The position numbers and the translations under genes are program-made. Positions 17,549 through 27,275 of a stretch of DNA of 64,000 nt are shown one piece after another. The DNA is from Tessaracoccus defluvii. GTDB lineage: Bacteria; Actinomycetota; Actinomycetes; Propionibacteriales; Propionibacteriaceae. Under the pieces are notes generated by a model. It worked only from the letters and a program-made list of their open reading frames with translations. It was not told the origin of the DNA and ran no database searches. Each line of letters opens with the position of its first letter. Position 1 is the first letter of the stretch. Location of the stretch: assembly GCF_014489575.1 (NCBI RefSeq), contig NZ_CP060789.1:2666001-2730000 (forward strand). The letters run 5' to 3'.

Positions 17549-18693
17549 GCCGCGGCCCTGAAGAAGTCGCCGACGGTGTCGAGCACCCTCGCGACCTCCT
17601 CATCCGTGAGCACCGACCCGCTGGGCAGGCTGACGCCCTGCTCGAAGAAACGGTCAGAGGTACCGTCGACGTACGAGTCGAGGTGCTGGAACACCGGCTG
17701 CGCGTGCATCGGCTTCCAGAGCGGCCGGCTCTCCATGTTGTGCCCGCTGAGGTGCGCGATCAGCTGGTCCCTCGTGACGCCGGCGACCGCGGGGTCGATC
17801 AGGATCGAGGTCAGCCAGAAGTTGTCGTGATCGACGCCGCCGTCGGCACCGTCGGGCTGCGCGAAGAACGTCACGCCCGGCACGTCCGCCAGGAGCGCCT
17901 TGTAGGCGAGCCGCAGCTGGCGGCGCCGCTCCATCATGGCGGGCAGGCGTTCCAACTGCGCGCGACCGAGGGCGGCCAGCAGGTTGGAGAGACGGTAGTT
18001 GTAGCCGATGTCCTTGTGTTCGTAGTGGAGCACGGGGAGGCGCGCCTGGGTGGCCAGATACCGGACGTGCTGCGCGAAGTCTCCGTCGTCGGTCAGTAGC
18101 GCGCCGCCGCCCGACGTCGTCATGATCTTGTTTCCGTTGAACGAGACGGCTGCCGCCTCCCCGAAGGAGGCCGACGGTCGGCCGCTGTGGACCGCGCCGA
18201 ACGACTCCGCGGCGTCGCTGAGGATGCGCAGCCCGCTGGCCTCGGCGAGTTCGGCGATGGCCTCGTGGTTGACGACGTGGCCCAGCAGGTCGACGGGGAC
18301 GATGGCGCGCAGGTCCGCGCCCTTCGCCCGCTGATCCTCGATCGCGCGCGCCAGGAGCTCGATGGAGATGGCCCCCTCGGCGTCGGCGTCGATCAGCACG
18401 GGCGTGGCGCCGGTGTATGTGATGGCGTTGGTGGTGGCTGCGAAGGTGAAGCTCGACGTCAGCACCACGGAGCCCGGCCCGATGCCCATCGTCAGCAGGG
18501 CGAGGTGCAGCGCGGCGGTACCGGAGGAGAGGGCGACGGCATGCTCACGGCCCGCGTACGCGGCGAGCTCTGCCTCGAACGCGTCCACCTCCGGCCCGAG
18601 GGGCGCGATCCAGCCGGTGGCCATGGCCCGCTGGAGCGCAGCGGACTCCGCCGCCGTCACATCGGGCGAGGAGAGGTTGATTCGAGCGTTCAC
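17545..18693 (-). CDS. DegT/DnrJ/EryC1 sugar aminotransferase, PglE-like
   Basis: 382 residues. PLP enzyme that aminates a nucleotide-linked keto sugar. ALSSGTAALHLALL (cofactor phosphate site), LSDAAESFGA and the catalytic lysine in SFNGNKIMTTSGGG are present; the sequence continues with HDNFWLTSILID and the HNMESRPLWKPMH motif typical of 4-keto-sugar aminotransferases. The GTG at 18693 is preferred, with AGGTAGAG about 9 nt upstream. Co-transcribed with the PglC-like gene. With the PglF-like dehydratase it should make UDP-4-amino-4,6-dideoxy-GlcNAc or a close relative. Confidence 0.88.
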   Translation of the reverse strand: MNARINLSSPDVTAAESAALQRAMATGWIAPLGPEVDAFEAELAAYAGREHAVALSSGTAALHLALLTMGIGPGSVVLTSSFTFAATTNAITYTGATPVLIDADAEGAISIELLARAIEDQRAKGADLRAIVPVDLLGHVVNHEAIAELAEASGLRILSDAAESFGAVHSGRPSASFGEAAAVSFNGNKIMTTSGGGALLTDDGDFAQHVRYLATQARLPVLHYEHKDIGYNYRLSNLLAALGRAQLERLPAMMERRRQLRLAYKALLADVPGVTFFAQPDGADGGVDHDNFWLTSILIDPAVAGVTRDQLIAHLSGHNMESRPLWKPMHAQPVFQHLDSYVDGTSDRFFEQGVSLPSGSVLTDEEVARVLDTVGDFFRAAA

Positions 18694-18783
18694 GACCGCA
18701 ACTCTACCTGCCGCGCAGGTTCGGTCCCTTCGGCTCGCGCGGCACCAAGCCACGCCCTGCCGCGCCTGGCAAGGCACCCGTAT

Positions 18784-18789
18784 TAGACT
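18784..18789 (+). promoter_or_regulatory. -10 box of the wbpD-E-B-like operon
   Basis: TAGACT, 29 nt upstream of the ATG at 18819, identical to other -10 hexamers in the window. AGGAG lies at about 18808-18812. Confidence 0.45.
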
Positions 18790-18818
18790 GACGCACGATC
18801 CAAGCTAGGAGTGACTAC

Positions 18819-19424
18819 ATGGCAGAGGCCAGAATTCTCCCATCCGCCGACCTCGACGACGGAGTCACCATCGGTGACGGCTCCTCCGTCTGGCACCTCG
18901 CCCAGGTGCGCGGAGGCGCGGAGATCGGAGAGAACGTCATCGTCGGCCGCGGCGCGTACATCGGAAGCGGTGTGCACGTCGGCGACAACTGCAAGATCCA
19001 GAACTACGCGCTGGTCTACGAACCGGCCTACCTGGAGAACGGGGTCTTCATCGGCCCCGCCGCCGTTCTGACCAACGACACGTTCCCCCGCGCCATCAAC
19101 CCTGACGGCACCAGCAAGAGCGCCCACGACTGGGAGCCCGTCGGCGTCACGCTGCGCGAGGGCTGCTCCGTCGGGGCCCGCGCCGTCTGTGTCGCCCCCG
19201 TCACCATCGGCCGCTGGGCCACCGTCGCCGCCGGGTCGGTCGTCACCAAGGACGTGCCCGACTTCGCACTCGTGGCCGGCGTCCCTGCCCGGCGCATCAA
19301 GTGGGTGGGCCGCTCGGGCTTCCCGCTGGAGCAGACCGGCGACCTTACTTTCATCGATCCCCACACGGGGGACACGTTCGTGCAAGAGGGCGAGACCCTT
19401 TCACTCACCGAGGAAGCGAAATGA
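18819..19424 (+). CDS. UDP-2-acetamido-3-amino-2,3-dideoxy-glucuronate N-acetyltransferase, WbpD/WlbB-like
   Basis: 201 residues. Left-handed beta-helix acetyltransferase built of hexapeptide repeats (TIGDGS, EIGENV, YIGSGV, KIQNYA, SVGARA, TIGRWA). GVFIGPAAVLTNDTFPRA is diagnostic of the WlbB/WbpD group. Uses acetyl-CoA to acetylate the 3-amino group. AGGAG upstream of the ATG. The stop overlaps the aminotransferase start (ATGA); gene order D-E-B with tight coupling supports the pathway assignment. Confidence 0.87.
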   Translation: MAEARILPSADLDDGVTIGDGSSVWHLAQVRGGAEIGENVIVGRGAYIGSGVHVGDNCKIQNYALVYEPAYLENGVFIGPAAVLTNDTFPRAINPDGTSKSAHDWEPVGVTLREGCSVGARAVCVAPVTIGRWATVAAGSVVTKDVPDFALVAGVPARRIKWVGRSGFPLEQTGDLTFIDPHTGDTFVQEGETLSLTEEAK

Positions 19425-20512
19425 CAGAATCCTTCATCCCGCCGGCCAAGCCGATCATCGGCGACGAGGAGCGAGAGGCCGTCGACCGCGTGCTGCGCTC
19501 GGGCATGATCGCCCAGGGCCCGGAGGTCGCCGCGTTCGAGACCGAGTTCTCGGAGCACTTCGGCCTCGGCCGCGCCTGTGTCGCCGTCAACTCCGGCACG
19601 TCGGGCCTGCACCTCGGCCTGCTCGCGAGCGGCGTGAAGGCCGGCGATGAGGTCATCGTCCCGAGCTTCACCTTCGCCGCGACGGCGAACTCCGTCGCGC
19701 TGACCGGCGCCACCCCCGTCTTCGCGGACATCGCCCTCGACGACTTCACGCTCGACCCGGCCTCCGTCGAGGCCGCGATCACGGACAAGACGGTCGCCAT
19801 CATGCCCGTCCACCTGTACGGCCACCCGGCCAAGATGGACCAGCTCCGCGCGATCGCCGACAAGCACGGCATCCAGCTCTTCGAGGACGCCGCGCAGGCC
19901 CACGGCGCCTCGCTCAACGGCACCCCGGTCGGCGCCTTCGGCACGTTCGGGATGTTCTCGCTGTACCCCACCAAGAACATGACGTCGGGCGAGGGTGGCA
20001 TGGTGTCCGCCGCCGACGAGCACATCGAGCGCAACCTGCGGCTCTACCGCAACCAGGGCATGCTGCAGCAGTACCACAACGAGGTCGTCGGCCTGAACAA
20101 CCGCATGACCGACATCCACGCGGCCATCGGCCGTGTGCAGCTGACGAAGGTCGGCGCCTGGACCAAGCAGCGTCAGGACAACGCCGCGTTCCTGTCGAGC
20201 AACCTCGAGGGCGTCGTCGTCCCCCAGGTCGCCGAGGGCGCCGTGCACGTATACCACCAGTACACGGTCCGCGTCGCCGAGGACCGCGACGGTCTCTCGA
20301 AGGCGCTGAAGGAGGAGTACAACATCGGCTCCGGCATGTTCTACCCGGTTCCGAACCACCGCCTGAAGCCGTTCCAGCGCGACGTGCACCTGGCGAACAC
20401 CGAGCAGGCGGCCCTCGAGTGCCTGTCGCTGCCCGTCCACCCCTCGCTCAGCCAGGGCGACCTCGAACGCATCGTGACGGCCGTCAACGCCCTCACGAAG
20501 GCCGGTGCATGA
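19421..20512 (+). CDS. UDP-2-acetamido-2-deoxy-ribo-hexuluronate aminotransferase, WbpE/WlbC-like
   Basis: 363 residues. DegT-family PLP enzyme forming the 3-amino group. AVNSGTSGLHLGLL binds the cofactor phosphate, FEDAAQAHGA the pyridine ring, and the Schiff-base lysine is in SLYPTKNMTSGEGG. YNIGSGMFYPVPNH is usual for WbpE. The ATG at 19421 (ATGA with the previous stop) was chosen; an upstream in-frame start at 19301 would lie inside the acetyltransferase. Its own stop overlaps the next gene. Confidence 0.88.
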   Translation: MTESFIPPAKPIIGDEEREAVDRVLRSGMIAQGPEVAAFETEFSEHFGLGRACVAVNSGTSGLHLGLLASGVKAGDEVIVPSFTFAATANSVALTGATPVFADIALDDFTLDPASVEAAITDKTVAIMPVHLYGHPAKMDQLRAIADKHGIQLFEDAAQAHGASLNGTPVGAFGTFGMFSLYPTKNMTSGEGGMVSAADEHIERNLRLYRNQGMLQQYHNEVVGLNNRMTDIHAAIGRVQLTKVGAWTKQRQDNAAFLSSNLEGVVVPQVAEGAVHVYHQYTVRVAEDRDGLSKALKEEYNIGSGMFYPVPNHRLKPFQRDVHLANTEQAALECLSLPVHPSLSQGDLERIVTAVNALTKAGA

Positions 20513-21500
20513 TGGCGAACCTGCGCGCGGGCCTCATCGGCCTCGGAATGATGGGCCGTCACCACGCCCGTAACCTCCGCGCGATCGACGGCGTCGACCT
20601 CGTCGCCGTCGCCGACGCCCTGGGGATCCTCACGGCGTCGCCGGCCCGCTGGACGTTCTGCCCAACGTGGACGCGCTGATCGAGGCCGGCATCGACTACG
20701 CCGTCGTCGCTCTCCCCACGGAGTACCACGAGGAGGCGGGGCTGAAGCTTGCCGCTGCGGGCATCCACGCCCTGATCGAGAAGCCGCTGGCCAAGACGAC
20801 GGAGGCCGCCCGCGCCCTCGCCACCGCCTTCGAGGCGGCAGGTGTGATCGGCGCGGTCGGCCACATCGAGCGGTACAACCCCGCGCTGCAGAGCCTGCGC
20901 GCGCGCCTCGAGGCGGGTGACCTGGGCGACCTGTACCAGATCTCCACCCGCCGTCAGGGCCCGTTCCCGAACCGCATCGCCGACGTCGGCGTGGTCAAGG
21001 ACCTCGCCAGCCACGACATCGATCTGACGGCCTGGGTGACCCAGCGTCAGTACGAGTGGGTCGGCGCCCGCACCATGTACAAGTCCGGCCGCGAGCACGA
21101 GGACATGGTGTCGGCCACCTGCACCCTGTCCGGGTCGCTGATGAGCAACCACCTGGTCAACTGGCTGACGCCGACCAAGGAGCGCCTCACGATCGTCACC
21201 GGCGAGAAGGGCATGTTCGTCGCGGACACCCTGACGGCCGACCTGACGTTCTACGCGAACGGCCAGAGCCTGCACGTGTGGGACGACCTGGCACAGTTCC
21301 AGGGCGTCACCGAGGGCGACGTGACGAAGTTCGCGATCGCCAAGCCGGAGCCGCTGCGCGTCGAGCACGAGAACTTCCGTGACGCCGTCCTGGGCAAGGA
21401 CAACGACATCGTCACCCTCGAGCAGGGCGCCCGCGTCGTCGAGGTCTGCGAAGCCATGATCACCTCCGCCCAGACGAACGAGTTCGTCCGCATCCGGTGA
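20509..21500 (+). pseudogene. Gfo/Idh/MocA nucleotide-sugar dehydrogenase, WbpB/WlbA-like, frameshifted by one base
   Basis: 330 residues if one G is added to the GGGG run at 20622-20625. The first frame gives LRAGLIGLGMMGRHHARNLR, the NAD-binding start, to VAVADAL. The second resumes GDPHGVAGPLDVLPNVDALI and runs to the end with LIEKPLAKT, GHIERYNPAL and VKDLASHDIDL, all WlbA/WbpB motifs. The enzyme oxidises C3 of UDP-GlcNAcA. The ATG at 20509 overlaps the upstream stop. The rest of the frame has no further damage, so a read error is plausible. Confidence 0.82.
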
Positions 21501-23010
21501 CACTGACCCCCACGCCGGCACGGCGCAGGATCGGCATCGCGTCCGTTCTTCTTGCGAGCCTGCTGGCGTGGGGGCTTCTGCACCGCCACTGGTTTCTGTC
21601 GGGCGATGACTACCTGTTCATCGCCGACCCCTCCTCGTCCGGGGGCAGGTTCAGCGCTGCCTACTGGTGGGCCTCGCTGGCCGACGACTGGGGCAACCGG
21701 AATGGCCGCCTCGCCGACGGGGTGCTGAGACTCGTCCTGCGGCCCGGGCCGTGGTTCTACCCGCTCTTCGCCCCCGTCATGCTGACCGCCGTGGGCACCG
21801 CACTGGCGCTGCTGCTGCGCACTGCCGCCGGCCTGCGCAGGATGCCGGTGTGGCTGCTCGCCGCCGGCCTGAGCGTGGTGCCGATGATCTGCTGGCTGGT
21901 GCCCGCACTGACCGGCGACGTCATCCTGTGGACCGCGGCCGCCATCAACTACACGCTCCCGCTCGGCATGCTTGCCGGCTCGCTGGCTCTCCTCCTCACG
22001 CTGCTGGGGGTCGTGACCTTCCCTGGTGGGCGGTCGGGCTCGGCGCGGTGCTCGTCGTCCTCACCGATGCGCTGCAGGAGGTGACCTCCAGCGCCATGTT
22101 CCTGGCGGCGCTGGCCGTCGTCGTCGCACTCGCGGGCCGCCTCGGAGCGAAGCTCTGGACCCTGGTCGGTGCCGCCGCGGCCGCCTTCGCGGTCCACATG
22201 TCGGCGGGAGGGCTGTGGAACCGGTCCAGCCTCGTGGTGGACAACAGCGGCGACGGCTTCCTGCTGGCGACGCTGCGCGGCATGGCCACCTCCGTGCCCG
22301 GCCTCTGGACCCGGGCCTGGCCCGTCTGGCTGGTCCTCATCGCGGCCCTCGCCCTGCACGGGCTGCAGCCGGGGACCGAGAGGCCCGTTCGTCGCGCGCT
22401 GTTGACCGGCTCCGGCACGATGCTGGCGCTCGCCCTCGTCTGCGGCGCCTACCGCAACCGGTACGCCACCCTGGAGATCGCCGCACTGCGATGGGTGCTG
22501 CTCGTCGATGTCGTGACGGTGATCGCCTTCCTCGCCGTCGGGTTCGCCCTGCTGAAGGCCTCGAAGTCGCTCGGTCATGGCCCGCTGCTCGTCTGGGTCG
22601 CCTTCGTCGGGTCGGGCCTGTTCCCCTTCGCCAGCGGCTCGCTGAGCCGGACCCAGTTCGTCCCTCTGGCGCTGCTGACGCTTGCCGCCCTCACGCTGGC
22701 CGTCCCCTGGCTGTCGCGGAGGTCCTCCACCGAGGCCTCGGCCCTCGTCGCGCTCGCCCTGGTCACCCCGGCGCTGCTGTGGTTCGATCTGGCCCGGGTC
22801 GGGGCTGCGCAGAACCGCCACTTCGTCGACACTCGCATCGTCGCCCCGTTGGAGGCGGCGGCCGCCACCGGCGCCCTCGAGGTCCAGATCCCCGAACTCC
22901 TGCCGCACCCGTCCATGGCGTATTCGCGGGCCTTCTATCTGGAACGCTACGAGCAGGCCATCGCGGACTACTACGGTCTCGCCGACGGCGCGAGGATCGT
23001 CAACCCGTAG
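21497..23010 (+). pseudogene. DUF6056-like polytopic membrane protein, frameshifted by one base
   Basis: 504 residues and about ten hydrophobic segments if one C is restored at the CCC run 22021-22023 (alternatively a G in 22006-22010). Before the break: HWFLSGDDYLFIADPSSSGG, then WTAAAINYTLPLGM. After it: WWAVGLGAVLVVLTDALQEV onward. The SGDDY motif and the W-x3-INY-x-LP segment fit DUF6056, a family of GT-C-like membrane proteins found in glycan loci. The GTG start overlaps the wbpB-like stop (GTGA). Possibly a lipid-linked sugar transferase; this is inference. Confidence 0.65.
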
Positions 23011-23024
23011 GCGGGCCGTCCGCT

Positions 23025-23072
23025 GAAAGAGCCGGGGGCGGCGACCGATCGGTCGCCGCCCCCGGCTCTTTC
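23025..23072. terminator. 48-bp perfect palindrome, bidirectional terminator
   Basis: Arms of 24 bp with no loop, outer sequence GAAAGAGCCGGGGGCGGCGA and centre GACCGATCGGTC, ending in CTTTC on both strands. It lies between the convergent DUF6056-like and L,D-transpeptidase genes, 14 bp from each. Confidence 0.85.
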
Positions 23073-23086
23073 GCCTGTGCGATGCG

Positions 23087-24672
23087 TCAGTAGACGATCA
23101 CCTTGTCGCCCACCCGGGCCAGGTCGAACAGCTTGCCCGTCATCTCGTAGTCGCGCGTGTTCACGCAACCGGCCGAGGTTCCGGCCCAGCCGAACTCGTA
23201 GAAGGACCGGGAGTAGTGGACCGCGCGGCCACCGTCGAAGAACAGCGAGAACGGCATGGCGGAGCCGTAGATGCTCGAGACGTGGTTGCGGGACTTCCAG
23301 GTGACCTTGAACGAGCCGTTGCGGGTCGGCAGCTTGGAGGAGCCGAAGCGGGCGTCGAGCACGAACTGGATCTGGCCGTTGACCACCCACGACAGCTTGT
23401 TCTGCGCCTTGGAGATGCAGATGACGCGGCCGGTCTTGCAGCGGGCGTCGAGTGTCATCGTCGGCGGCACGTAGACCGTCGCCGTAAGCGGCACCGCAGC
23501 GGTCTGCCACCCGTCAGAGGTGCGGGTGTCAGGGTTGTGGCCGCTGCTGGCGGCGAACTTGAACTGCGCGGCGCTGCCGATCGGCATGACCACGCGGTAG
23601 AAGCCATCGGCCGCGGCCCTAGTCGTGGCGAAGACGCGCCAGTTCCTGAAGGGGGCGGCATCCCACCAGATGGTCACGGGCATACCCGGCGTGGTGCGGC
23701 CGGTGAAGACATAGTTGTGGCCGACGTAGAACCCCGACGGCGAGGAGGTGACCCCCAGGACGCCCGGGATGGTGCCCGGCAGGACCGCGTTCACGTAGCT
23801 CGGGTTCGTCTGCCAGGCACCGGGAGCCCCGGCGTCAGGCTGGCTCCCCGTGGTCGCCGTGAAGCGGAACCTACCCGTGCTTCCGAGGGGAACCACGATG
23901 CGGAAGTCGCCCGTGGCGTCGGCGGTGGTGGTCCCGAAAACGCGCCACCCGCCGTAGGGCTGCACATCCCAGAAGACGGTGACCTTGCTCCGCGGGGTCG
24001 CGGTGCCGGTGAAGACATAGTGCGAGCCGACGGCGAAACCGGTCGGAGACGAGGTCACCCGGAGGACGCTGGAGGAGCCGGCGTTGGCGTAGGCCACCTC
24101 GGAGGTCCAGCCGTCGGCGTCCGGCACGTTGCCCCCAGTCGCGACGAAGCGGAAGGCTGCGACGCTGCCGATGTACCGATCGAGGCTCCACGCGCCGTCG
24201 GCGTCGGCCGTCGTCGTTCCGAAGACCCGCCAGCCACCGGACGGCTGGGCGTCCCACCACACCGTCACATCAGTGCCGGGGTCAGCGGTTCCCGTGAAGT
24301 GGTACGTCCCCCGCAGAGGGAACCCTGCCGGCGACGAGCCGAGCTCCATGGTTCCCGAGCCAGCGACAGCGACGGCGGCCGGCGCCACCGGGACCTGCTC
24401 GACGGCAGGAGGAGCGGCCTCGGCCTCGGGCGTCTCCACGGCGGGTGTCTCCACGGTGGGTGTCTCAGTAGCGGGAGTCTCTGTGGCGGGAGTCTCCGTG
24501 ACCGAGGGGGGCCGCTCGGCGACTCCGTCCCCGGCTCAGAAGGCTCCGTCGCGGGTGGCGCCGATGGCGAGGCTGCACTCGGCGGTGTCGTCTCGTCAGC
24601 GATACCTGCCAGCGGCATCATGGTCAAGGCCAGGCCGAGGGCGATCGCTGCCCTCCACGAGCGTGTGCTCAT
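23087..24672 (-). pseudogene. Secreted L,D-transpeptidase (YkuD) with three tandem sandwich repeats, frameshifted
   Basis: 528 residues if one base is added to the six-base G run at 24506-24511. The N-terminal frame encodes a signal peptide (MSTRSWRAAIALGLALTMMP) and a Pro/Ser/Thr stretch. The other frame continues with ETPATETPATETPTVETP-type repeats (imperfect 15-bp units). Three repeats of about 90 residues follow, each starting SSPxGF and containing TVWWDAQPSGGWRVFGTT or a variant. The C-terminal YkuD domain has the active site HYSRSFYEFGWAGTSAGCVN, with Cys about 503. It would form 3-3 peptidoglycan cross-links or attach wall components. AGGAAC precedes the ATG. Confidence 0.8.
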
Positions 24673-24766
24673 ACAGTTCCTCCCGAGCGTATGCGGCGGG
24701 CCTTACAGCCTCACGCAGGCCCATCATGGCACGACACGCGGACTCTTCGCCCAACCACCCGGGGAG

Positions 24767-25825
24767 TCAGGCTCTCCGCCCCAGCAGTGCGGCCGTCGCG
24801 GCACTGGCTGCGTGGCCGTCGCCATAGGGGGTTCCGCGGTCCTGCGAGGGCCGCGGACGCACAGCGAGTTCGGCCACCCTGGCGGCCTCCGGGTCGAGGA
24901 TGTTCCAGCCGTTCTCCAGCGTCTCGACCCACTCTGTCTCGGTCCGGACGGTCAGGCAGGGGGTCTCCAGCAGGAAGGCCTCCTTCTGCAGGCCACCCGA
25001 GTCGGTGACGACGCCGGCGGCGGCCGCGAGGGCCCCGACCAGCACCGGGTACGGCAGCGGTTCGACGGTGCGGATGTTCCCCTGCTCGAGGCTGAGCCCC
25101 GAGGCTGCGGCCTTCGCGGCGAGTCGCGGGTGCACGGGAAGGATGACGGGCACCGGCACGCCGGCCAGTGCCTCGACGATGGTGCGCAGCCGGGCGGGAT
25201 CGTCCGTGTTCTCCGCGCGGTGGATGGTGGCCAGGACGAACGGCTCGCCGTCCGCCACAGGAACCTCGAGGGGCCGGCCCGCCACCGCATCGCGCACCTG
25301 GAGACACACGTCCACCATCACGTCGCCGACGACGACGGAGCGGTCGGCGAGTCCTTCCGCCGCGAGATGCCGCAGGGCGACCTCGGTCGGGGCGAGGCAC
25401 AGGTCGGCCGCGTGATCGGTGAGCACCCGGTTGTGTTCCTCGGGCATGGCCCGGTTGAACGAGCGGAGGCCTGCCTCCAGGTGGGCCAGCGGAATGTGCA
25501 GCTTCACCGCGGCGAGGGCCGCGGCCACCGTGGAGTTGGTGTCGCCGTACACGAGGACCCAGTCCGGGCGGATCTCGTCGAACACCGGATCGAGCTGGGC
25601 CAGCATGGCGCCCGTCTGGGCCCCGTGGGAGCCGGAGCCGACGCCCAGGTGGATGTCGGGATCCGGGATGCCGAGATCGGTGAAGAAGGCGTCCGACATG
25701 TTGATGTCATAGTGCTGCCCCGTGTGCACGATGACGTGCTCGACGCCGGCAGCCGCGAGCGCCTTCGCCATGGGGGCGAGCTTGACGAACTGGGGCCGGG
25801 CCCCGACGACCGAGAGGACCTTCAC
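24767..25825 (-). CDS. UDP-N-acetylglucosamine 2-epimerase family (WecB/WbpI-like)
   Basis: 352 residues. GT-B-like fold, cytoplasmic. VLSVVGARPQFVKLAPMAKA at the N-terminus, VHTGQHYDINMSD, YGDTNST, HLEAGLRSFN, TIHRAENTD and VTDSGGLQKEAFLL are the family motifs in order. In this locus it most likely acts as WbpI, inverting C2 of UDP-2,3-diacetamido-glucuronate to the manno form, though plain UDP-GlcNAc to UDP-ManNAc is possible. The GTG at 25825 lies 2 bp after the stop of the upstream dehydrogenase gene, so the two form an operon. Confidence 0.88.
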   Translation of the reverse strand: MKVLSVVGARPQFVKLAPMAKALAAAGVEHVIVHTGQHYDINMSDAFFTDLGIPDPDIHLGVGSGSHGAQTGAMLAQLDPVFDEIRPDWVLVYGDTNSTVAAALAAVKLHIPLAHLEAGLRSFNRAMPEEHNRVLTDHAADLCLAPTEVALRHLAAEGLADRSVVVGDVMVDVCLQVRDAVAGRPLEVPVADGEPFVLATIHRAENTDDPARLRTIVEALAGVPVPVILPVHPRLAAKAAASGLSLEQGNIRTVEPLPYPVLVGALAAAAGVVTDSGGLQKEAFLLETPCLTVRTETEWVETLENGWNILDPEAARVAELAVRPRPSQDRGTPYGDGHAASAATAALLGRRA

Positions 25826-25827
25826 CG

Positions 25828-27126
25828 TCAGAACCCCTTGCCGACGACGAGCCGCGTGACGCCGGCCCAGTTGGCGGGTCGGGTGGCGTTGCGTCCGTCG
25901 ACCAGCACCGCGATCCCGGGCAGGTCCGCCGGCGTCAGCTCGACGTACTCCGGGTGGTCGGCCTGGAGGATCGCCGCGTCCACGCCCTCGCCGAGGTGGT
26001 ACGGCGTGAACCCGTACGCCGCGAGCTCCTCGTCGGTGAACATCGGGTCGTGCACGAGGACCTCGGCCCCGCGGGCCTTCAGGGCGTCGACGGCGGTGAA
26101 GACGCCGGAGAACGCCGTCTCCTTGACCCGGCCGCGGTACGAGGCGCCGAGCACGACGACGCGGCGACCCGCGAGCGAGCCGTCGAGGGCCGACTCCACG
26201 AGCGACACGGTGTAGTCGGGCATCTGCATGTTGGCCTCGCGGGCGGTGCGGACGATCGTGGCGTCCGGATCGGTCCACAGGTACAGGCGGGGGTAGACGG
26301 GGATGCAGTGGCCGCCGACGGCGATGCCGGGCCGGTGGATGTGGCTGAAGGGCTGCGAGTTGCAGGCGTCGATCACCTTGTAGATGTCGATCCCGTTGCC
26401 AGCCGCGAACCGGCCGAACTGGTTCGCGAGGCCGATGTTGACGTCGCGGTACGTGGTCTCGGCCAGCTTGGCCATCTCGGCCGCCTCCGCTGTACCCATG
26501 TCCCACACGCCGTTGGGCTGGTCAAGGTCGGGCCGGTCATCGAAGTCCAGCACCTGCTCGTAGAACGTGACGCCCGCGGCGGTGCCGGCGTCGCTGAGGC
26601 CGCCGACCAGCTTGGGGTACTTGCGCAGGTCCTCGAAGACGCGGCCCGTGAGGACACGCTCCGGGGAGAAGATCAGGTGGAAGTCGGTGCCCTCGACCAG
26701 TCCGGAGACCTCCTCGAGCATCGGCTTCCAGCGGTTGCGGGTGGTGCCGACGGGCAGCGTGGTCTCGTAGGAGACCAGGGTGCCGGGGGTCAGGTGCTCC
26801 GCGAGCGAGCGGGTCGCCGCCTCCATCCAGCCGAAGTCCGGCTCCCACGTCTCATCGTTGACGAACAGGGGGACGACAAGGACGACGGCGTCAGCGCCCG
26901 GAATGGCCTCGGCGTAGTCAGTGGTGGCGCGCAGCCGTCCGGCGGGCACGAGCTCGCTCAGCTTGTCCTGGAGGTACGCCTCTCCCGGGAAGGGTTCCAC
27001 GGCTTCGTTGATGAGGTCGACGACGCGCTGCTGGACGTCCACCCCGACCACGTCGTGCCCCTTCGATGCGAACTGCACGGCAAGGGGCAGCCCGATCTTT
27101 CCCATCGCGACGACGGCGATCTTCAT
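25828..27126 (-). CDS. UDP-N-acetyl-hexosamine 6-dehydrogenase, WbpA/WecC-like
   Basis: 432 residues. Two-step NAD-dependent oxidation of C6 of UDP-GlcNAc (or UDP-ManNAc) to the uronate. N-terminal Rossmann MKIAVVAMGKIGLPLA, SYETTLPVGTT, FSPERV, the conserved lysine region in EMAKLAETTYRDVNIGLAN, and catalytic cysteine in GGHCIPVYP; the C-terminal domain begins VVVLGASYRG. Supplies the uronate for the WbpB/E/D/I-like steps. ATG with AAGGAG about 7 nt upstream. Transcribed divergently from the Wzz-like gene. Confidence 0.9.
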   Translation of the reverse strand: MKIAVVAMGKIGLPLAVQFASKGHDVVGVDVQQRVVDLINEAVEPFPGEAYLQDKLSELVPAGRLRATTDYAEAIPGADAVVLVVPLFVNDETWEPDFGWMEAATRSLAEHLTPGTLVSYETTLPVGTTRNRWKPMLEEVSGLVEGTDFHLIFSPERVLTGRVFEDLRKYPKLVGGLSDAGTAAGVTFYEQVLDFDDRPDLDQPNGVWDMGTAEAAEMAKLAETTYRDVNIGLANQFGRFAAGNGIDIYKVIDACNSQPFSHIHRPGIAVGGHCIPVYPRLYLWTDPDATIVRTAREANMQMPDYTVSLVESALDGSLAGRRVVVLGASYRGRVKETAFSGVFTAVDALKARGAEVLVHDPMFTDEELAAYGFTPYHLGEGVDAAILQADHPEYVELTPADLPGIAVLVDGRNATRPANWAGVTRLVVGKGF

Positions 27127-27171
27127 GTAGTACTCCTTCGGCGGGCAAGGGCCACGTGTCTCTCCGTGGAG

Positions 27172-27237
27172 AGTCTAGTGCTTCCGCCCTCAGCCGCCGC
27201 GCCACGCCCCGCCCGGCCCCGACGCGCTCGGTATAGT
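27172..27237. promoter_or_regulatory. Divergent -10 boxes between wbpA-like and wzz-like genes
   Basis: TAGACT on the minus strand at 27172-27177 and TATAGT on the plus strand at 27232-27237, each upstream of a gene with a ribosome-binding site. Confidence 0.5.
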
Positions 27238-27275
27238 TCGGCTGGGCGCGCTGGCCCGCATTCGAAGGGACACAG

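Noticed and set aside
20509..21500. Two separate genes in place of one WbpB-like gene
   Set aside because: The two frames join into a single conserved oxidoreductase after one base is added; neither half is a complete fold.
21949..22908. 319-residue minus-strand frame opposite the DUF6056-like gene
   Set aside because: Gln/Glu/Arg/Gly-rich, no hydrophobic pattern or motif; antisense shadow.
23216..26215. 999-residue open frame on the plus strand
   Set aside because: Antisense to the L,D-transpeptidase, epimerase and dehydrogenase genes, Arg/Gly/Asp-rich with no recognisable domain; a by-product of high GC.
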